Part shown: positions 1-12,393 of the stretch, piece by piece
Position numbering within the stretch: position 1 is the stretch's first letter
Layout of the letters: each line of letters starts with the position of its first letter
NCBI RefSeq assembly: GCF_030035675.1
Contig: NC_084485.1
Span: 93,516,838-93,580,837 of the forward strand
Direction: 5' to 3'
Length of the DNA: 64,000 bases
DNA from: Rhineura floridana
Lineage: Eukaryota; Chordata; Lepidosauria; Squamata; Rhineuridae
Notes under the pieces: generated by a model
Told to the model about the DNA's origin: nothing
Databases searched by the model: none
What the model saw: only the letters and a program-made list of their open reading frames with translations
Translations under genes and position numbers: made by a program

Positions 1-1377
1 TGCAAGGGAAAGTCCTGTCTCAGTAACCTATTAGAATTCTTTGAGAGTGTCAACAAGCATATAGATAGAGGTGATCCAGTGGACATAGTGTACTTAGACT
101 TTCAAAAAGCGTTTGACAAGGTACCTCACCAAAGGCTTCTGAGGAAGCTTAGCAGTCATGGAATAAGAGGAGAGGTCCTCTTGTGGATAAGGAATTGGTT
201 AAGAAGCAGAAAGCAGAGAGTAGGAATCAACGGACAGTTCTCCCAATGGAGGGCTGTAGAAAGCGGAGTCCCTCAAGGATCGGTATTGGGACCTGTACTT
301 TTCAACTTGTTCATTAATGACCTAGAATTAGGAGTGAGCAGTGAAGTGGCCAAGTTTGCTGACGACACTAAATTGTTCAGGGTTGTTAAAACAAAAAGGG
401 ATTGCGAAGAGCTCCAAAAAGACCTCTCCAAACTGAGTGAATGGGAGGAAAAATGGCAAATGCAATTCAATATAAACAAGTGTAAAATTATGCATATTGG
501 AGCGAAAAATCTGAATTTCACATATATGCTCATGGGGTCTGAACTGGCGGTGACCGACCAGGAGAGAGACCTCGGGGTTGTAGTGGACAGCACGATGAAA
601 ATGTCGACCCAGTGTGCGGCAGCTGTGAAAAAGGCAAATTCCATGCTAGCGATAATTAGGAAAGGTATTGAAAATAAAACAGCCGATATCATAATGCCGT
701 TGTATAAATCTATGGTGCGGCCGCATTTGGAATACTGTGTACAGTTCTGGTCGCCTCATCTCAAAAAGGATATTATAGAGTTGGAAAAGGTTCAGAAGAG
801 GGCAACCAGAATGATCAAGGGGATGGAGCGACTCCCTTACGAGGAAAGGTTGCAGCATTTGGGGCTTTTTAGTTTACAGAAAAGGCGGGTCAGAGGAGAC
901 ATGATAGAAGTGTATAAAATTATGCATGGCATTGAGAAAGTGGATAGAGAAAAGTTCTTCTCCCTCTCTCATAATACTAGAACTCGTGGACATTCAAAGA
1001 AGCTGAATGTTGGAAGATTCAGGACAGACAAAAGGAAGTACTTCTTTACTCAGCGCATAGTTAAACTATGGAATTTGCTCTCACAAGATGCAGTAATGGC
1101 CACCAGCTTGGATGGCTTTAAAAGAAGATTAGACAAATTCATGGAGGACAGGGCTATCAATGGCTACTAGCCATGATGGCTGTGCTGTGCCACCCTAGTC
1201 AGAGGCAGCATGCTTCTGAAAACCAGTTGCCGGAAGCCTCAGGAGGGGAGAGTGTTCTTGCACTCGGGTCCTGCTTGCGGGCTTCCCCCAAGCACCTGGT
1301 TGGCCACTGTGAGAACAGGATGCTGGACTAGATGGGCCACTGGCGTGATCCAGCAGGCTCTTCTTATGTTCTTATGA
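1..1377 (+). mobile_element. CR1-family LINE, 3' part with open reverse transcriptase frame
   Basis: A non-LTR retrotransposon running off the left edge of the window. An uninterrupted frame from about 79 to 1170 encodes the later part of ORF2: the reverse transcriptase with GVPQGSVLGPVLFN and the catalytic FADDT, then the conserved C-terminal region (RPHLEYCVQFWSPH, YEERLQHLGLFSL, RTRGHSKKL). After the stop lies a 3' UTR ending in TTCTTATGTTCTTATGAAC at about 1377, the octamer-type end typical of reptile CR1. The lack of stops over 363 codons suggests a fairly recent copy. The apurinic endonuclease part would lie outside the window or be missing. Confidence 0.93.
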
Positions 1378-2600
1378 ACTGTTTCCATCCCAGCTGGCTG
1401 GTACAAGAACTGCAATTTTAAGAAATTGTGCCTGAGTTTGCTTTTTTCCTCTTCCCTCACAATCTCTTCTTCCTTGCATGCCATGTTGTATACTTGAGAG
1501 CAGTGGCCATTTTACCAGTTTTTTAAAGCTGCTCTAGGAGCCATATTGGCAAAAGAGTGGGGTAAAAATGCTTTAAATAAATAAATGCCTATGTTGCATG
1601 ACAACCTGTAAGATGTACAGGGAGTGCCTCTATTGCAAGAGGGGAAAAATCAAGTTTTACAGGTACTAACCTATCAGTCTGAAGGTTCATTGTGGTAATT
1701 ATCCATGCCCTTGGAATATAACCTAAAATGCCAAAACCAGAAAAATCAAGTAAACACAGAGCAGTTTTAACACTTCCATAATCGAAGAAGAATTTTCAGC
1801 ATAACAGTGTTAACAAGAAACGTGAAACCTTTTTTTTTTAAAGGAAAAAAACTGTAATAGATATAAACAAAAAAAATGTTTTTTATTAGGGTTAGCAACA
1901 ATGATTAAGTAGCCAGAGGCCTCCATATTCCATGGAATTCCAGCCCACTGATACATGAGTCTCAATTTAGTTAGTAGCCCACACTTTGAGCTTCTCCCTG
2001 CTAAACAGTCCATTCAGTCTCCATTCCGGTTACTATAAGGCCACCCTCAAACAGCCACTTGATGCCTCCCACATAGCCTCTGCCCCATGTGCTCTACTTT
2101 TTACATCCTTGTTGTGGAAAGCCACAGAGAAGCAGCAGTGTGGAACAGAGGAGAGAGAGATAGTATATCCTAGTGACTTCTTAGAGAAAATTCAGACCAC
2201 CCTTTAGCCTAGAGTCTGACCACTTACTGCAACACAGAGTGCTGGTTGCTGCATCTCACAGTAAAGAATGTGCCCCACTAACCCACATTTCCATTCAGTT
2301 TTAAAGCCACAATAAAGGTCATCGTGATTCAGCTGGATTTAATCCAATCTAGTTTTGCACGTGGCTGCAGAATATCATAAAAATCATCTTGCTATACTGA
2401 GCAAAACTCCCCCTAGTAAAGCCCTTTCTTTGTTAAACCGGCCAGCCAGATGACTCTGGAAAACTCACGTTGGGTATGACTGTGATAGCCAACCCCAGCA
2501 TCTAATTATCTGAGGTAGACTGGCCTTACAACCAACCGCAAGTGCCTCCCCTCCCACTCATATCATTTATAGAAAAGAGGGAGGAGAAGTAAAACCTTAC
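1378..2600. other. NDC1 intron 6, no recognisable gene
   Basis: Between the CR1 end and NDC1 exon 6. I see AT-rich unique sequence and no exon of NDC1 or any other gene. The next NDC1 exon, which in human begins with YIPKAW, is not found here and should lie beyond the left edge. Confidence 0.6.
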
Positions 2601-2709
2601 CAAAAAAGTAGTAAGCAGCACAAAAGTTCCTAACCATATAAAGCGCCTCCACACAACTATGCTTTGCAAGCAATGGAAGAGATCTCCTGAAGCGCAAATA
2701 CTTGTATTG
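2601..2709 (-). CDS. NDC1: NDC1 exon 6
   Basis: Reads [20 protein letters not shown] and then [17 protein letters not shown]. The acceptor is CTTTTTCAG and the donor is GTAAGG at 2595-2600. This is the last NDC1 exon inside the window. Confidence 0.94.
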
Positions 2710-5700
2710 CTGAAAAAGATTGGGCAGAGGTTTAAGAAGGGCACACTTTCAAGAACTTTTTCATATAGCATATACAATTTAGGGGGGGGAATGGTTGTAT
2801 TTTAACTTATAATTTTTTCAGATATTGCAACAAAACTGGAGTTCTCCAGATTAAATATTAAGGCTGCAGTTCATTCTATTTTAGAACTACTCTCTTCCCA
2901 AATGTTATATTAGTGTAGATTGCTAGTTTGGATCCAAGGATGTGTTGCATGAGTGGAAAGACACTTCCACATGTGTAAGGTAGCCACACTAAATTCTTCT
3001 GATTTCCCCATCCTGCTACAGACACACCAAGCCCCATTCCAGGAATTCCCAAAAACCCTCCAGAGCGGCTTTTGTGTGGAGCGCAAGGGTTTGTAGCGGG
3101 GAAGAAGCTAGGCATAAGTGGAGTTCCAATCCCTCTTTCCTGGACTATAGTAAAATGGGTACAATAAACTAAATTACTATCAAACAGCATCAAAGCATAA
3201 CTAAGGGTGGGAAGTGATCTCAGGAACCACTGGGGTTGGATCCTGAGAACCACAAATGGAAAGAAGCTCACAGAAAGGAAGGAATGAAGCTCTGCCCATA
3301 CAAACTGCCTCTGCCTGATTTGGGGAAAATTCACTCTGGAAAGAGGATTCCCCCAACAGAAGAGAAAGTCTTCTTCTACAAGCTTCCTCTCTTAATTCTT
3401 AAGTTCCAATCCACTATGTTGCAGCTACTCTTTGCAGAAAATTCCTTCCTGAATCCAAGACGGCATGCCCTTCTCCCAAATATGTAGCAGTCAAGATCAT
3501 ACAAAAAGAAAAACGTAACAGCAGCCCAGCGTTGGAACCATATTCCCGCTGTTAATTGTATGATTACCTGTATGACTGGAAATGGAAGGTAGTTCAGATT
3601 GTTAACAAGATACCGGAGGCTATAGCTGTAACCCATAAAAGCTCCAAGAAGCAAGAGAAAGAGGTGGTACTCATTCAGGCACATCTGCAAATCAGCATCA
3701 GCTACACTGAAGCAAAACAGTAATTTTAATTTTTAATTGCCCTGGAAGGTATAGGTAATAACTTTATACTTAATTCTACATTTAAGGCTAGCAACTATAA
3801 AAGAACATCTAGCCTCTTTTTAGTAGCAAACACAATGAAGTGCCTGTTACCCAGGCATTTAATGGCTGAAAGGGATCTTCTTGGCAACCCCAAAAACACT
3901 GGTGAAATAATGTTTTTAATTGTAATTGTGTTTTAGAATGTTTTTAGAATGATTTTCTTTCTTTTTGTTAAATAGTTTTGTTGATTTGTTTGCCAGCCTG
4001 GGCTCCTTCAGGGGGAAGGACAGGATATAAACTTAATAAATCATCATCATCATCATCTTGCACCAACCTAATATTCATTTACACACCAGGTAAAAACTCA
4101 ACTTTTAAAATCAGGTTTGTAGAGGCTGTTGGGTTAAGTCATTTGTAAACTATGATGCTACTAATTATGTTTATGTATTTTATAATTATTTATTATGTTC
4201 TTTCTTATTATGTTTTATACTGTCTGCAGCAGAGGTGTCCTAGACACTATCCAACAGATATACATGACTGACTATAATGCCTTCATTAGTCACAGCTAGC
4301 TGGAGTGAAAATTGTATTTTCCCAGCAAGTTTGATTTATTTATTTATTTGTTATACTTGTATACCGCCCCATAGCCAAAGCTCTCTGGGCGGTTTACAGT
4401 AACTAAAAACAAATACAATTTAAAATACATCTTTTAAAAAACAATTTAAAACACAATTAAAAAATTTAAAACAATATAAAACACATGCTAAAATGCCTGG
4501 GAGAAGAGGAAAGTCTTGACCTGGCGCCAAAAAGATAACAGTGCTGGCGCCAGACACACCTCATCAGGGAGATCATTTCATAATTTGGGGGCCACCACTG
4601 AGAAGGCCCTCTCCCTTGTTGCCATTCTCCGAGCTTCCCTTGGAGTAGGCACCCGGAGGAGAGCCTTTGATCTTGAACGTAGTCTATGGGTGGGTTCGTA
4701 TCGGGAGAGGCGTTCCATCAGGTATTGTGGTCCCAAGCCGTGTAAGGCTTTATAGGTCAAAACCAGCACCTTGAATCGAGCTCGGAAACATAAAGGCAGC
4801 CAGTGCAAGCGGGCCAGAATCGGTTTTATATGTTTGGACTGTCTGGTCCCTGTTACCAATCTGGCCGCTGCATTTTGCACAAGCGGCAGTTTCCAAACCG
4901 TCTTCAAAGGCAGCCCCACGTAGAGTGCATTGCAGTAATCTAATTTAGAGGTTACCAGAGCATGGACAACTGAAGCCAGGTTATCCCTGTCCAGACAGGG
5001 ACGTAGTTGGGCCACCAACCGAAGTTGGTAGAAGGCACTCCGTGCTACCGAGGCTACCTGAGCCTCCAGTGACAGAGATGATTCTAGGAGAACCCCCAAG
5101 CTACGAACCTGCTCCTTCAGGGGGAGTGCAACCCCATCCAGGACAGGTTGGACATCCACCATCTGGTCAGAAGAACCACCCACTAGCAGCATCTCAGTCT
5201 TGTCTGGATTGAGCCTCAGTTTATTAGCCCTCATCCAGTCCATTGTCGCAGCCAGGCACCGGTTCAGCACATTGACAGCCTCACCTGAAGAAGATGAAAA
5301 GGAGAAATAGAGCTGCGTGTCATCAGCATACTGATGGCAACGCACTCCAAAGCTCCGGATGACCGCACCCAACGGTTTCATACAGATGTTGAACAGCATG
5401 GGGGACAGAACTGACCCCTGCTGAACCCCATACTGGAGAGTCCAGGGTGCTGAGCAATGTTCCCCAAGCACCACCTTCTGGAGGCGACCTGCCAAGTAGG
5501 AGCGGAACCAATGTAGTACCTCCCACTCCCAACTCAGCCAGTCTCCTCAGAAGGATACCATGGTCGATGGTATCGAAAGCTGCTCAGAGATCAATAAGAG
5601 TCACACTCCCCGTCTCTCTCCCAACAAAGGTCATCATACAGGGCGACCAAGGCTGTTTCTGTGCCAAAACCAGGCCTGAAACCCTACTGAAATGGATCCA

Positions 5701-8700
5701 GATAATCGGTCTCATCCAAGAGTGTCTGGAGCTGGCCTGCCACCACTCGTTCAAGGACCTTGCCCAGGAATGGAACATTTGCTACCGGCCTATAGTTATT
5801 AAGAATTTCTGGGTCCAGGGAGGGTTTCTTCAGGAGTGGTCTCACTACCGCCTCTTTCAGGCAGTCAGGGACCACCCGCTCTCACAGAGAGGCATTAATC
5901 ACCTCCCTGGCCCAGCCGGCTGTTTCATCCCTGCTAGCTTTTATTAGCCAAGAAGGGCAAGGATCCTGCACAGAAGTGGTTGCACGAACCTGTCCAAGCA
6001 CCTTGTCAATGTACTCAAGCTGCACCAACTGAAACTCATCCAAGGAATCGGGACAAGGCTGTGCTCTGGATACCTCACTTGATTCACCTGCTATAACACT
6101 GCAGTCTAAGTCCTGGCGGATGCTAAAGATTTTATCCTGGAAGTGCCTAGCAAATTCATTACAGCAGGCCTCAGATGGATCTACCATGTCCCTGGGGCCA
6201 GAGTGTAATAGCCCCCGGACGATTCTGAAGAGCTCCGCTGGGCGGCATATTGATGATTTGATAGTGGCAGCAAAATATTGTTTTTTTGCTGCCCTTACTG
6301 CCCCTAAATACAGCTTACCATAGGCACTTACCAGTGTATAATTGCATCCACCAGGAGTTCATCTCCATCTGCACTCAAGCCGTCTCCTATATTGTTTCAT
6401 CCCTCTCAACTCTGGGGTATACCATGGAGCTGTACGAGCTCTACACAGGAGAGGGCGCTTAGGAGCATCATGTCAACCGTCCGGGTCATTTCTGTATTCC
6501 ACAGCTCGACCAGGGTTTCGACAGGAGCGCCAGCCCTATCAGCCGGAAAACTCCCCAGAGCCCTTTGGAAACCATCCAGATCCATTAGTCTCTGGGGGTG
6601 GACCAACTTAATAGGTCCCCCACCCTTGCAGAGGGGAAAAGCCACTATAAGTCTAAACTTCAGCAAGCAGTGATCTGTCCATGACAGAGGGACTGATGTA
6701 AGGCCCCTCACATTCAAATCACCAACTCCATGTCCAGTTGCAAAAACCAAATCTAGAGTATGCCCTGCTACATGTGTTGGGCCAATGGCATATTGGGACA
6801 GTCCCATGGTTGTCATGGAGACCATGAAATCCTGAGCCGCCCCGGATAAGGTGGCCTCAGCATGGATGTTGACATCCCCCAGAATCAACAGTCTGGGGGA
6901 TCTCAACAGTACACCCGAGACCACCTCCATCAGCTCAGCTAGGGAGTCTGTTGGGCAGCGGGGTGGGCGGTACACCAACAGAATCCCCAGTCTGTCCCAC
7001 TGACCCAGCATTAAGGTGCAAACACTCCAGACCAGTAGTGACATGGACACGGTGCTTGCAGAGGGAGATGGAACTCCTATAGACCACAGCAACCCCCCCT
7101 CCCCGACTCTAAGGTCTACCCTGATGCTGGACCAGGTACCCTGGTGGACATAGCTGGGAGAGACTGACTCCTCCCTGCTCACCCACCCAGGGGTCTTTTT
7201 ATGTCTTAAAAATAGGGAAAAGGCAGTTTGTCCACAAAAAAGCTGCAGTTCAGATGAACTTTTTAGCCAGTTTTGTATATAATTCCACAAATAATTTTTA
7301 GCCTGCAAAAATTTACCTGGCCTAATACAAGGCTAGTGTAGTAGCTAGCATTTCTATTATTACTATTATTTATTATTATTATTTCATTTATGAATTGTTT
7401 CACATGAGGCATCTATAATATAACATATATAAAAACAGTTAAAGACAATTGCATATGTAAAAAACAACTACAAATATAAAAAGTTTAAAATAACAACAGC
7501 ACAAATATAACAATCAATTCATATCCAAGAGAGATACCAACTAGGATAAAGATTTTAGAAGGCAATGCTGGCCATGGATCATGGGAAGCTCCATCCTTTA
7601 TGGCCTGCATTGAAATGCAAATTTCTAGCCTTTTGGCAGGCTAGTTATCAACAAAAAGCCTTCTACTAAGCAGACTGGAGGAGAGATAGAGCAAACCGTC
7701 CCTCCTCCACCAACCGCCTCCGCCTCCATGGAGTTCCATGTGCTCAGCTATGGCTACAGGGCTGCTTTTATACACTACAACCAAAGTAATAGTAAGTACA
7801 CAGTAATTTATTTCCTATGAAACATTTGTTTGTGCAAGTCCTCCTACCCGCTTTTTACACTTGCAGCAAGGTGAAAATCCCCTTATATGAACTATTTGGC
7901 AGTGTTTTGTTATTTAGTTTGCACAAGAAGTTGTGTTTTAATAAAGTGCTTCATTACCTTTCTGTAGCTGTGCAGGGCACAGATAAAAAGAGAAACTTCC
8001 CTTTTGTCATAACTGCAGCGCACCAAGTCACCAGCATTCCCATTACAGCATGAGCAACTGAATGGATCACTTGCTGCGGGTGGATAATTTTGCTTATCAA
8101 TGCTAATCGAGAGCAAGGAACAGAAGGCACAACTGCAAAGGAAGAAGGAAAAAAAGAACATTAACCACTACCTGACTTAAAGTGTACAGTAGGGCTCCGC
8201 TAATATGGCAGGTTAGGGACCAGGCCCCCTCCATAAAGAGGAAATCGCCATAAAGCGGGGTCCCATAGACTATAATAGGCCGCGTCGCAAAAAAATGACG
8301 CAAGAACGTCAAAATCGGCTTTAAAACGGGGAATTTCCCCTGCTTGAAAGCCACCGCATCAGTGGAACGCCGTAATGCGGAACGCCGTAAAGCGGGGCCC
8401 TACTGTATCAGGTAAGCACTCATTTTGCATCACATTTCAAGGCAGCACATTCTGACAATCACTGTTCTTCATTTAAGTGTTTGGAAGTTCAATGTAAAAT
8501 AAGCCATTCTTCCAACCATCTCAAAAGTATCTTCAACAATGAAGAATACATGTGGCATTGTCAAGAAAAGTCTTTAAGGATTTACCACAGCTTTCAGAGT
8601 TACTGAATGTTTATTAATGGAGAAAGAGTTTTAAGAACAAAGGATGGAAGCTAATTTTCTACTTATCCAGGGAAATAACACAGGAATAAATAAGCTTAAC

Positions 8701-9738
8701 ATTGTCCACATAGGTCAGCAGAAACCAGCAGTCTTTAAGGCTTACGTTGTACTTCTTAATCAATGCCGCTTTCAACACCCACCTGCATGAAACTCAACAT
8801 TGAAGACATTTATCACCAGTATGACCACAGACATCAGTAGTATGCAAAACATAACATAGGAAGTATACAAGTCATTGAAAGAACCTAAAACAGAAAAAAA
8901 AAATCAGAAGTACTATACAATAGATTTACTTCTATATAATGGCTTAGTGCACACAACGCTGAGCTGAGACCCAGGAAGTCTCTGGTACAAGTGTAAACTG
9001 CTTAGAGGTCTTTTGTTCTATTAAGCAGTATATACATTTTGTTAAATAAAATGAAAATACGAGTCTCACCTCAGCCACAAACTCAGGGACCGCATTCACA
9101 CATCACATTAAACCACACCAAGAGAAAGACTTTGGTGGCACTTAGTTTAGCTTTTCCTATATCTTGGCTTGTCACGTTGTCCGGATCAGGGACGATGATT
9201 TGTCACAAATTCTGGTATGCGTAACAAGCCAGCTTCATAATCCATCAGTTGGCTTGTTTTGAAACTGATCAGAGTTTGTGATAAACCAGGATCCCTGGCT
9301 AAGACAACACAACAAGCTTCAGGAAAGTGAAACTATATGCTGCCAAAGTCTCCTACCAGCCACACAGCAGGAGAAAGGAGGAGGGGAATGCATAAACCCA
9401 AGATTCACTCAGGTTCGCTCCAGCTTGCACATGTCACGCTAACCATGTTTAGCATGATGTGCAAAGACAACCAACAGTCAAGCTGTTCTTTCTCAAACTC
9501 ATTCCTCTAAATGCAGTATGAGAAGATTACTAGTTGTAGATTACAAGCATTTCGAATAAAACACGACATAAATGCCATTCTGTAACACTTCTGTCTCACA
9601 CAGGGCACCGTACATACTTGTGATCCATTGTATAGGGTGGAAGAAGTCAATACTACTAATGCTGATGAAGGCTGCAATACACAGAGGAAGCAGCAGCACA
9701 GACCAAGCAAGACTTGCAGCTGCTCTCCATCCCAAGAT
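2601..9738 (-). CDS. NDC1: NDC1 transmembrane nucleoporin, exons 2-6 (partial gene)
   Basis: NDC1 (TMEM48) is a multi-pass membrane protein of the nuclear pore complex. It anchors the pore in the nuclear envelope and works with other pore proteins and ALADIN. Five minus-strand exons read in order: 9618-9738, 8783-8884, 7958-8132, 3568-3706 and 2601-2709. All have GT-AG borders and phases that join cleanly. Together they encode most of the N-terminal membrane domain, including [47 protein letters not shown] and [15 protein letters not shown], which match human NDC1 (from memory) almost residue for residue in spacing. The exon with the start codon was not found, and the cytoplasmic C-terminal half lies past the left edge. 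Confidence 0.95.
2710..3567. other. NDC1 intron 5
   Basis: No gene or clear repeat seen in this stretch. Short open frames here have no recognisable similarity. Confidence 0.5.
3568..3706 (-). CDS. NDC1: NDC1 exon 5
   Basis: Reads [20 protein letters not shown], then [20 protein letters not shown] and PFPVIQ. Of two possible acceptors I chose the upstream one (TTTTGCTTCAG) because only it keeps the frame with exon 4, and it gives the same length as human. The donor is GTAATC at 3562-3567. Confidence 0.94.
3985..4060 (+). repeat. LINE/SINE 3' tail fragment
   Basis: GGGCTCCTTCAGGGGGAAGG, then a GGATATAAA motif and AATAAA, then a (TCA)n run. This is the common 3' end of L2-mobilised repeats in reptiles. 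Only the tail is recognisable. Confidence 0.6.
4331..7200 (-). mobile_element. L2-family LINE, decayed
   Basis: Runs on the minus strand from about 7,200 down to a (TTTA)n tail at 4,331-4,350. The AP endonuclease domain is seen at about 6,600-7,050 ([22 protein letters not shown]). The linker region is at about 5,880-6,190 and the reverse transcriptase at about 4,580-5,870 ([44 protein letters not shown]). The [20 protein letters not shown] pattern is typical of L2. The reading frame is broken at several points between these pieces, so the copy is dead. It lies inside NDC1 intron 4, in the same direction as the gene. Confidence 0.9.
7200..7957. other. NDC1 intron 4, AT-rich stretch
   Basis: Holds an (ATT)n-like simple repeat at about 7,340-7,385 and A-rich unique sequence. 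No gene seen. Confidence 0.5.
7958..8132 (-). CDS. NDC1: NDC1 exon 4
   Basis: A 175-bp exon reading [20 protein letters not shown], then the membrane stretch [20 protein letters not shown] and [10 protein letters not shown]. The acceptor is CTTCCTTTGCAG and the donor is GTAATG at 7952-7957. It shares two codons with its neighbours by phase. Confidence 0.95.
8187..8405. mobile_element. Mariner-type MITE in NDC1 intron 3
   Basis: Non-autonomous DNA transposon bounded by inverted CAGTAGGGCTCCGCT and AGCGGGGCCCTACTG and flanked by TA on both sides, the target site of Tc1/mariner elements. The interior is CpG-rich, and short motifs of the CCGTAAAGCGG type recur. A relative lies at 45,810-45,994. 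Confidence 0.75.
8783..8884 (-). CDS. NDC1: NDC1 exon 3
   Basis: A 102-bp exon reading [20 protein letters not shown] and on to VFNVEFHA, the second membrane segment. The acceptor is CTGTTTTAG and the donor is GTGGGT at 8777-8782. Its phase continues exactly from exon 2 and into exon 4. Confidence 0.93.
8885..9617. other. NDC1 intron 2
   Basis: No gene seen. The stretch 9,050-9,480 looks like old dispersed repeat sequence, but I cannot assign it to a family. Confidence 0.4.
9618..9738 (-). CDS. NDC1: NDC1 exon 2
   Basis: Reads [20 protein letters not shown] and then the FHPIQWITS stretch, the first membrane segment. The acceptor is TTTTCTTCCTAG and the donor is GTATGT at 9612-9617. It is 121 bp, beginning in phase 0 and ending with one base of the next codon. 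Confidence 0.93.
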
Positions 9739-10109
9739 CTAGGAAGAAAATAAAAATGTCTTAAAACAGTCTCCACAAATGAGAATGTAAACAAACTGCC
9801 CATTTAACCAGTTACTCAAGATGAAACTGGGGGAGGAAGAAAACAAGAAGAAACGAAGCCTTCAAGAAACTTTTAAATCAAATGACTTCTAAAACTAATA
9901 TATTCTGATTTGTTGTAAACGTTTGATCAGTGTTAAGTCACATGCAGTTTTAACACAGCAATTTTCAGTGGAAAATAACGGATGGATTTTTAATTAAAAT
10001 TCAAGAGATGAGGGCATTACAAAACATTTATATCTTGGAAAGTGGGTATTTCAGGTTCTGTTCTAAAACTCCATTCACTAGGCCAGGCATGCTAATATCA
10101 CAGGCAGAC
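9739..10109. other. NDC1 intron 1, proximal part
   Basis: AT-rich sequence with no gene. The NDC1 start exon should lie somewhere to the right of this point but was not identified. Confidence 0.4.
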
Positions 10110-10232
10110 AGGCTGCAACCCTAATATCACTTACTTGGGTATAAGTCACATTGAGCTCAACTGAGCTTACTTCGTATGTATGGCTAAGATTACACAGTAA
10201 ATTGCTAGCTTGGCTGGCACAAGCTAATAAAC
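10110..10232. repeat. Extra copy of a 123-bp segment (W0)
   Basis: This segment (GGCTGCAACCCTAATATCAC and on) recurs almost unchanged at 10,812-10,934, about 12,970-13,092 and about 21,368-21,490. The last three belong to the 2.16-kb tandem units; this one stands alone directly before the first unit. The motif resembles a dispersed reptile repeat of the type TTACTTGGG-AGTAAG. Confidence 0.8.
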
Positions 10233-10235
10233 ACA

Positions 10236-12393
10236 AGCCTATATCGTTGCAAGTCAATTCGTATTTGCCTGGGGGCCGCTTTAAATAAATAAATCTCAAG
10301 AATTAATATATTAGAAATCCGTACCCACCTTCCACCCTTCAGATGATAGAAGTTTGCATTCAACTTTAAGTGCCCCTGCTGAGATAATATTGCTGGAATG
10401 AACCTGTGCATATCAACTTAATTCTTAGGAGTAAACCCACTGAAGTCAATGGAACTTATTTCTGTGTGTGTTTTTATTAATAATTTATTTCCACTGATAA
10501 AGCATCATCCAAGTAAATTGAAACTTATAATCAAATCATAAACGTATGAACCATGTATACATTCAGAACTTTTGCCCTATATTGAGGAAGGCCAAAATTA
10601 TTCTTAAATAAGCATAGTCCTCAGGAACACACTCCTTGTTGCACTCTTAGAATAATTCTTTATAGACATGCGAAGTATTGCATTCACAGACTTCCACTTT
10701 TTTCTGACTTGTTATTTCCACTACTATTGTGCTGCCTCCACAGGGTTAGAATTGTATATAGAGATACTCCTTCTGTTGTGTTAAATAAGGCATTTATTAG
10801 GTTAGAGTATTAGGCTGCAACCCTAATATCACTTACTTGGGTATAAGTCACATTGAGCTCAACTGAGCTTACCTCGTACGTATGGCTAAGATTACACAGT
10901 AAATTGCTAGCTTGGCTGGCACAAGCTAATAAACAGAGGTATTAGTCTACAGACAGAGTCATACGACTTATGGCAAATGAACCAGCTCATCAGCATAACA
11001 TTAAGCACCTATTGCTTTGGCACATTCCTGGATAGTAATCTGTTTGCAAATCTGGCTGCAGCAGAGGAAGGACAGTGGGGTTCTGTTTTGAAAACAGCTC
11101 CAGTTGACTCCTCCTCCCCTAATTTTTTTTCTATTCAAATAGGACATTATACAGTATAAGGAACTTGCAACTTTAAGGACTAATGCCTAAGTTTCCATGT
11201 TTTACTTCTCCCTCCCCATACCTTTTTTTTTTTGTATTGTGTTTTCTAGATAATAAGCCTGCAAGCTGGGTTTTGTTTATTATTGTTTTATTGATCTTCT
11301 TTCCTTCTGAAACAAGCAAACCAGCAAGGTAGATGGGATTACTATCCCACCCAGGAACAATTGAATTTTTGCTATTATCAATATGAGGAACAACCTCTGT
11401 GCACCCAAATATCAAGAAGTTGCATTATAGAACTTGATCTTCTAGAGAAGCAAAATCTTTTGCACAGCTAATCTCAGCAACATACTATTACCTAACCTGC
11501 CATATTTTCCTGCCACCATCTCTCTAACGTTAGCAGCTAGAATGTAAGGGTTCAATGGATACAGCCTTCCCCAGAATGGAAAATGCAGACTGGCCTGCTT
11601 TCGTTCAAAGCAGGACCCCTAGGCAGGGAAAACTGGCAAGTAATGGCAAGCCTACTGTAGTATGTTCGCATGAAAAGCTATTCCAGTTAAATTTATCTCC
11701 AATCCTCTTTAGTTTTCACCAAAAACAAAAGTTAAAATTGAACGAATCTTGGCAGTTCTACAAGCCTCTGCTCAAAAACTGTGAAGGAGTTTATTGGAGT
11801 CAATTCATAGTAATCACGGTGAAAAACTGGGTAAGCATGAAGCGGCACTACACAAACACACATTAGCCCTATTCAGGCGTGTATGCCCATGTGCTTAGAG
11901 CGCGCCGGCTTACATACATACATTTAGCTGTTCCCGCGTTGAATGAAACACCATCACTCGCCCTCCCATGCTGCCAGCGGAATGGAAAAGCTTTTAGTTC
12001 CTGCACGCTATCCCAGCAAGCCCTGCCTTCTTGCCAGTAATACAGAATAACTTCAGTGACGTTTATTTAGTGCGTCCATCATTACTGTGGCATTTTTAGG
12101 AACGGTTTTCTGAAGATAAAACAGAATGTTTTTGTTTTCTGTTAGCAGTTTTGTGCAATGTATATTAAATGAAATACTGTTTCGGCTCTGTTTTTAAAAA
12201 GGCAGTTGAATTAGCCGAAGACTGTTATCAGGCAGACCCGTAGCCGGGGTGGGGAATGGGGGGTGCCCCCTAGTTTTTTAAAAAACTAATTAAATTTATT
12301 ACAGACTTTTTCTCTGCCCCTCCCTACTTTTCTGCTGCCTACCCAGAACTTTTAGGCTGGCTACAGGCATGTTTCCAGGTATGCGATCAATAG
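10236..12393. repeat. Tandem duplication, unit 1 (2.16 kb)
   Basis: First full unit of a direct tandem repeat. It starts at AGCCTATATCGTTGCAAGTC and ends at ATGCGATCAATAG. It differs from units 2 and 3 at a handful of shared sites (for example ATAAAGCATCATCC here against ATAAATCATCC in both others), so units 2 and 3 are closer to each other. The short open frames inside, such as 11,555-11,866, show no recognisable protein. Confidence 0.92.

Noticed and set aside
79-1170. Long open frame as a host gene
   Set aside because: It is the reverse transcriptase of a CR1 LINE with a typical CR1 3' end.
6406-7308. 300-residue frame as a host protein
   Set aside because: It is the endonuclease part of the L2 LINE, with the GDVN and TDHCLL motifs.
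10110-10934. W segments as LTRs flanking a small retroelement
   Set aside because: No TG/CA ends, primer site or coding sequence in between; the same segment recurs inside each tandem unit.
11555-11866. 103-residue frame, repeated identically at 19,953-20,264
   Set aside because: The repetition comes from the tandem duplication. The protein has no recognisable similarity and composition typical of chance frames.
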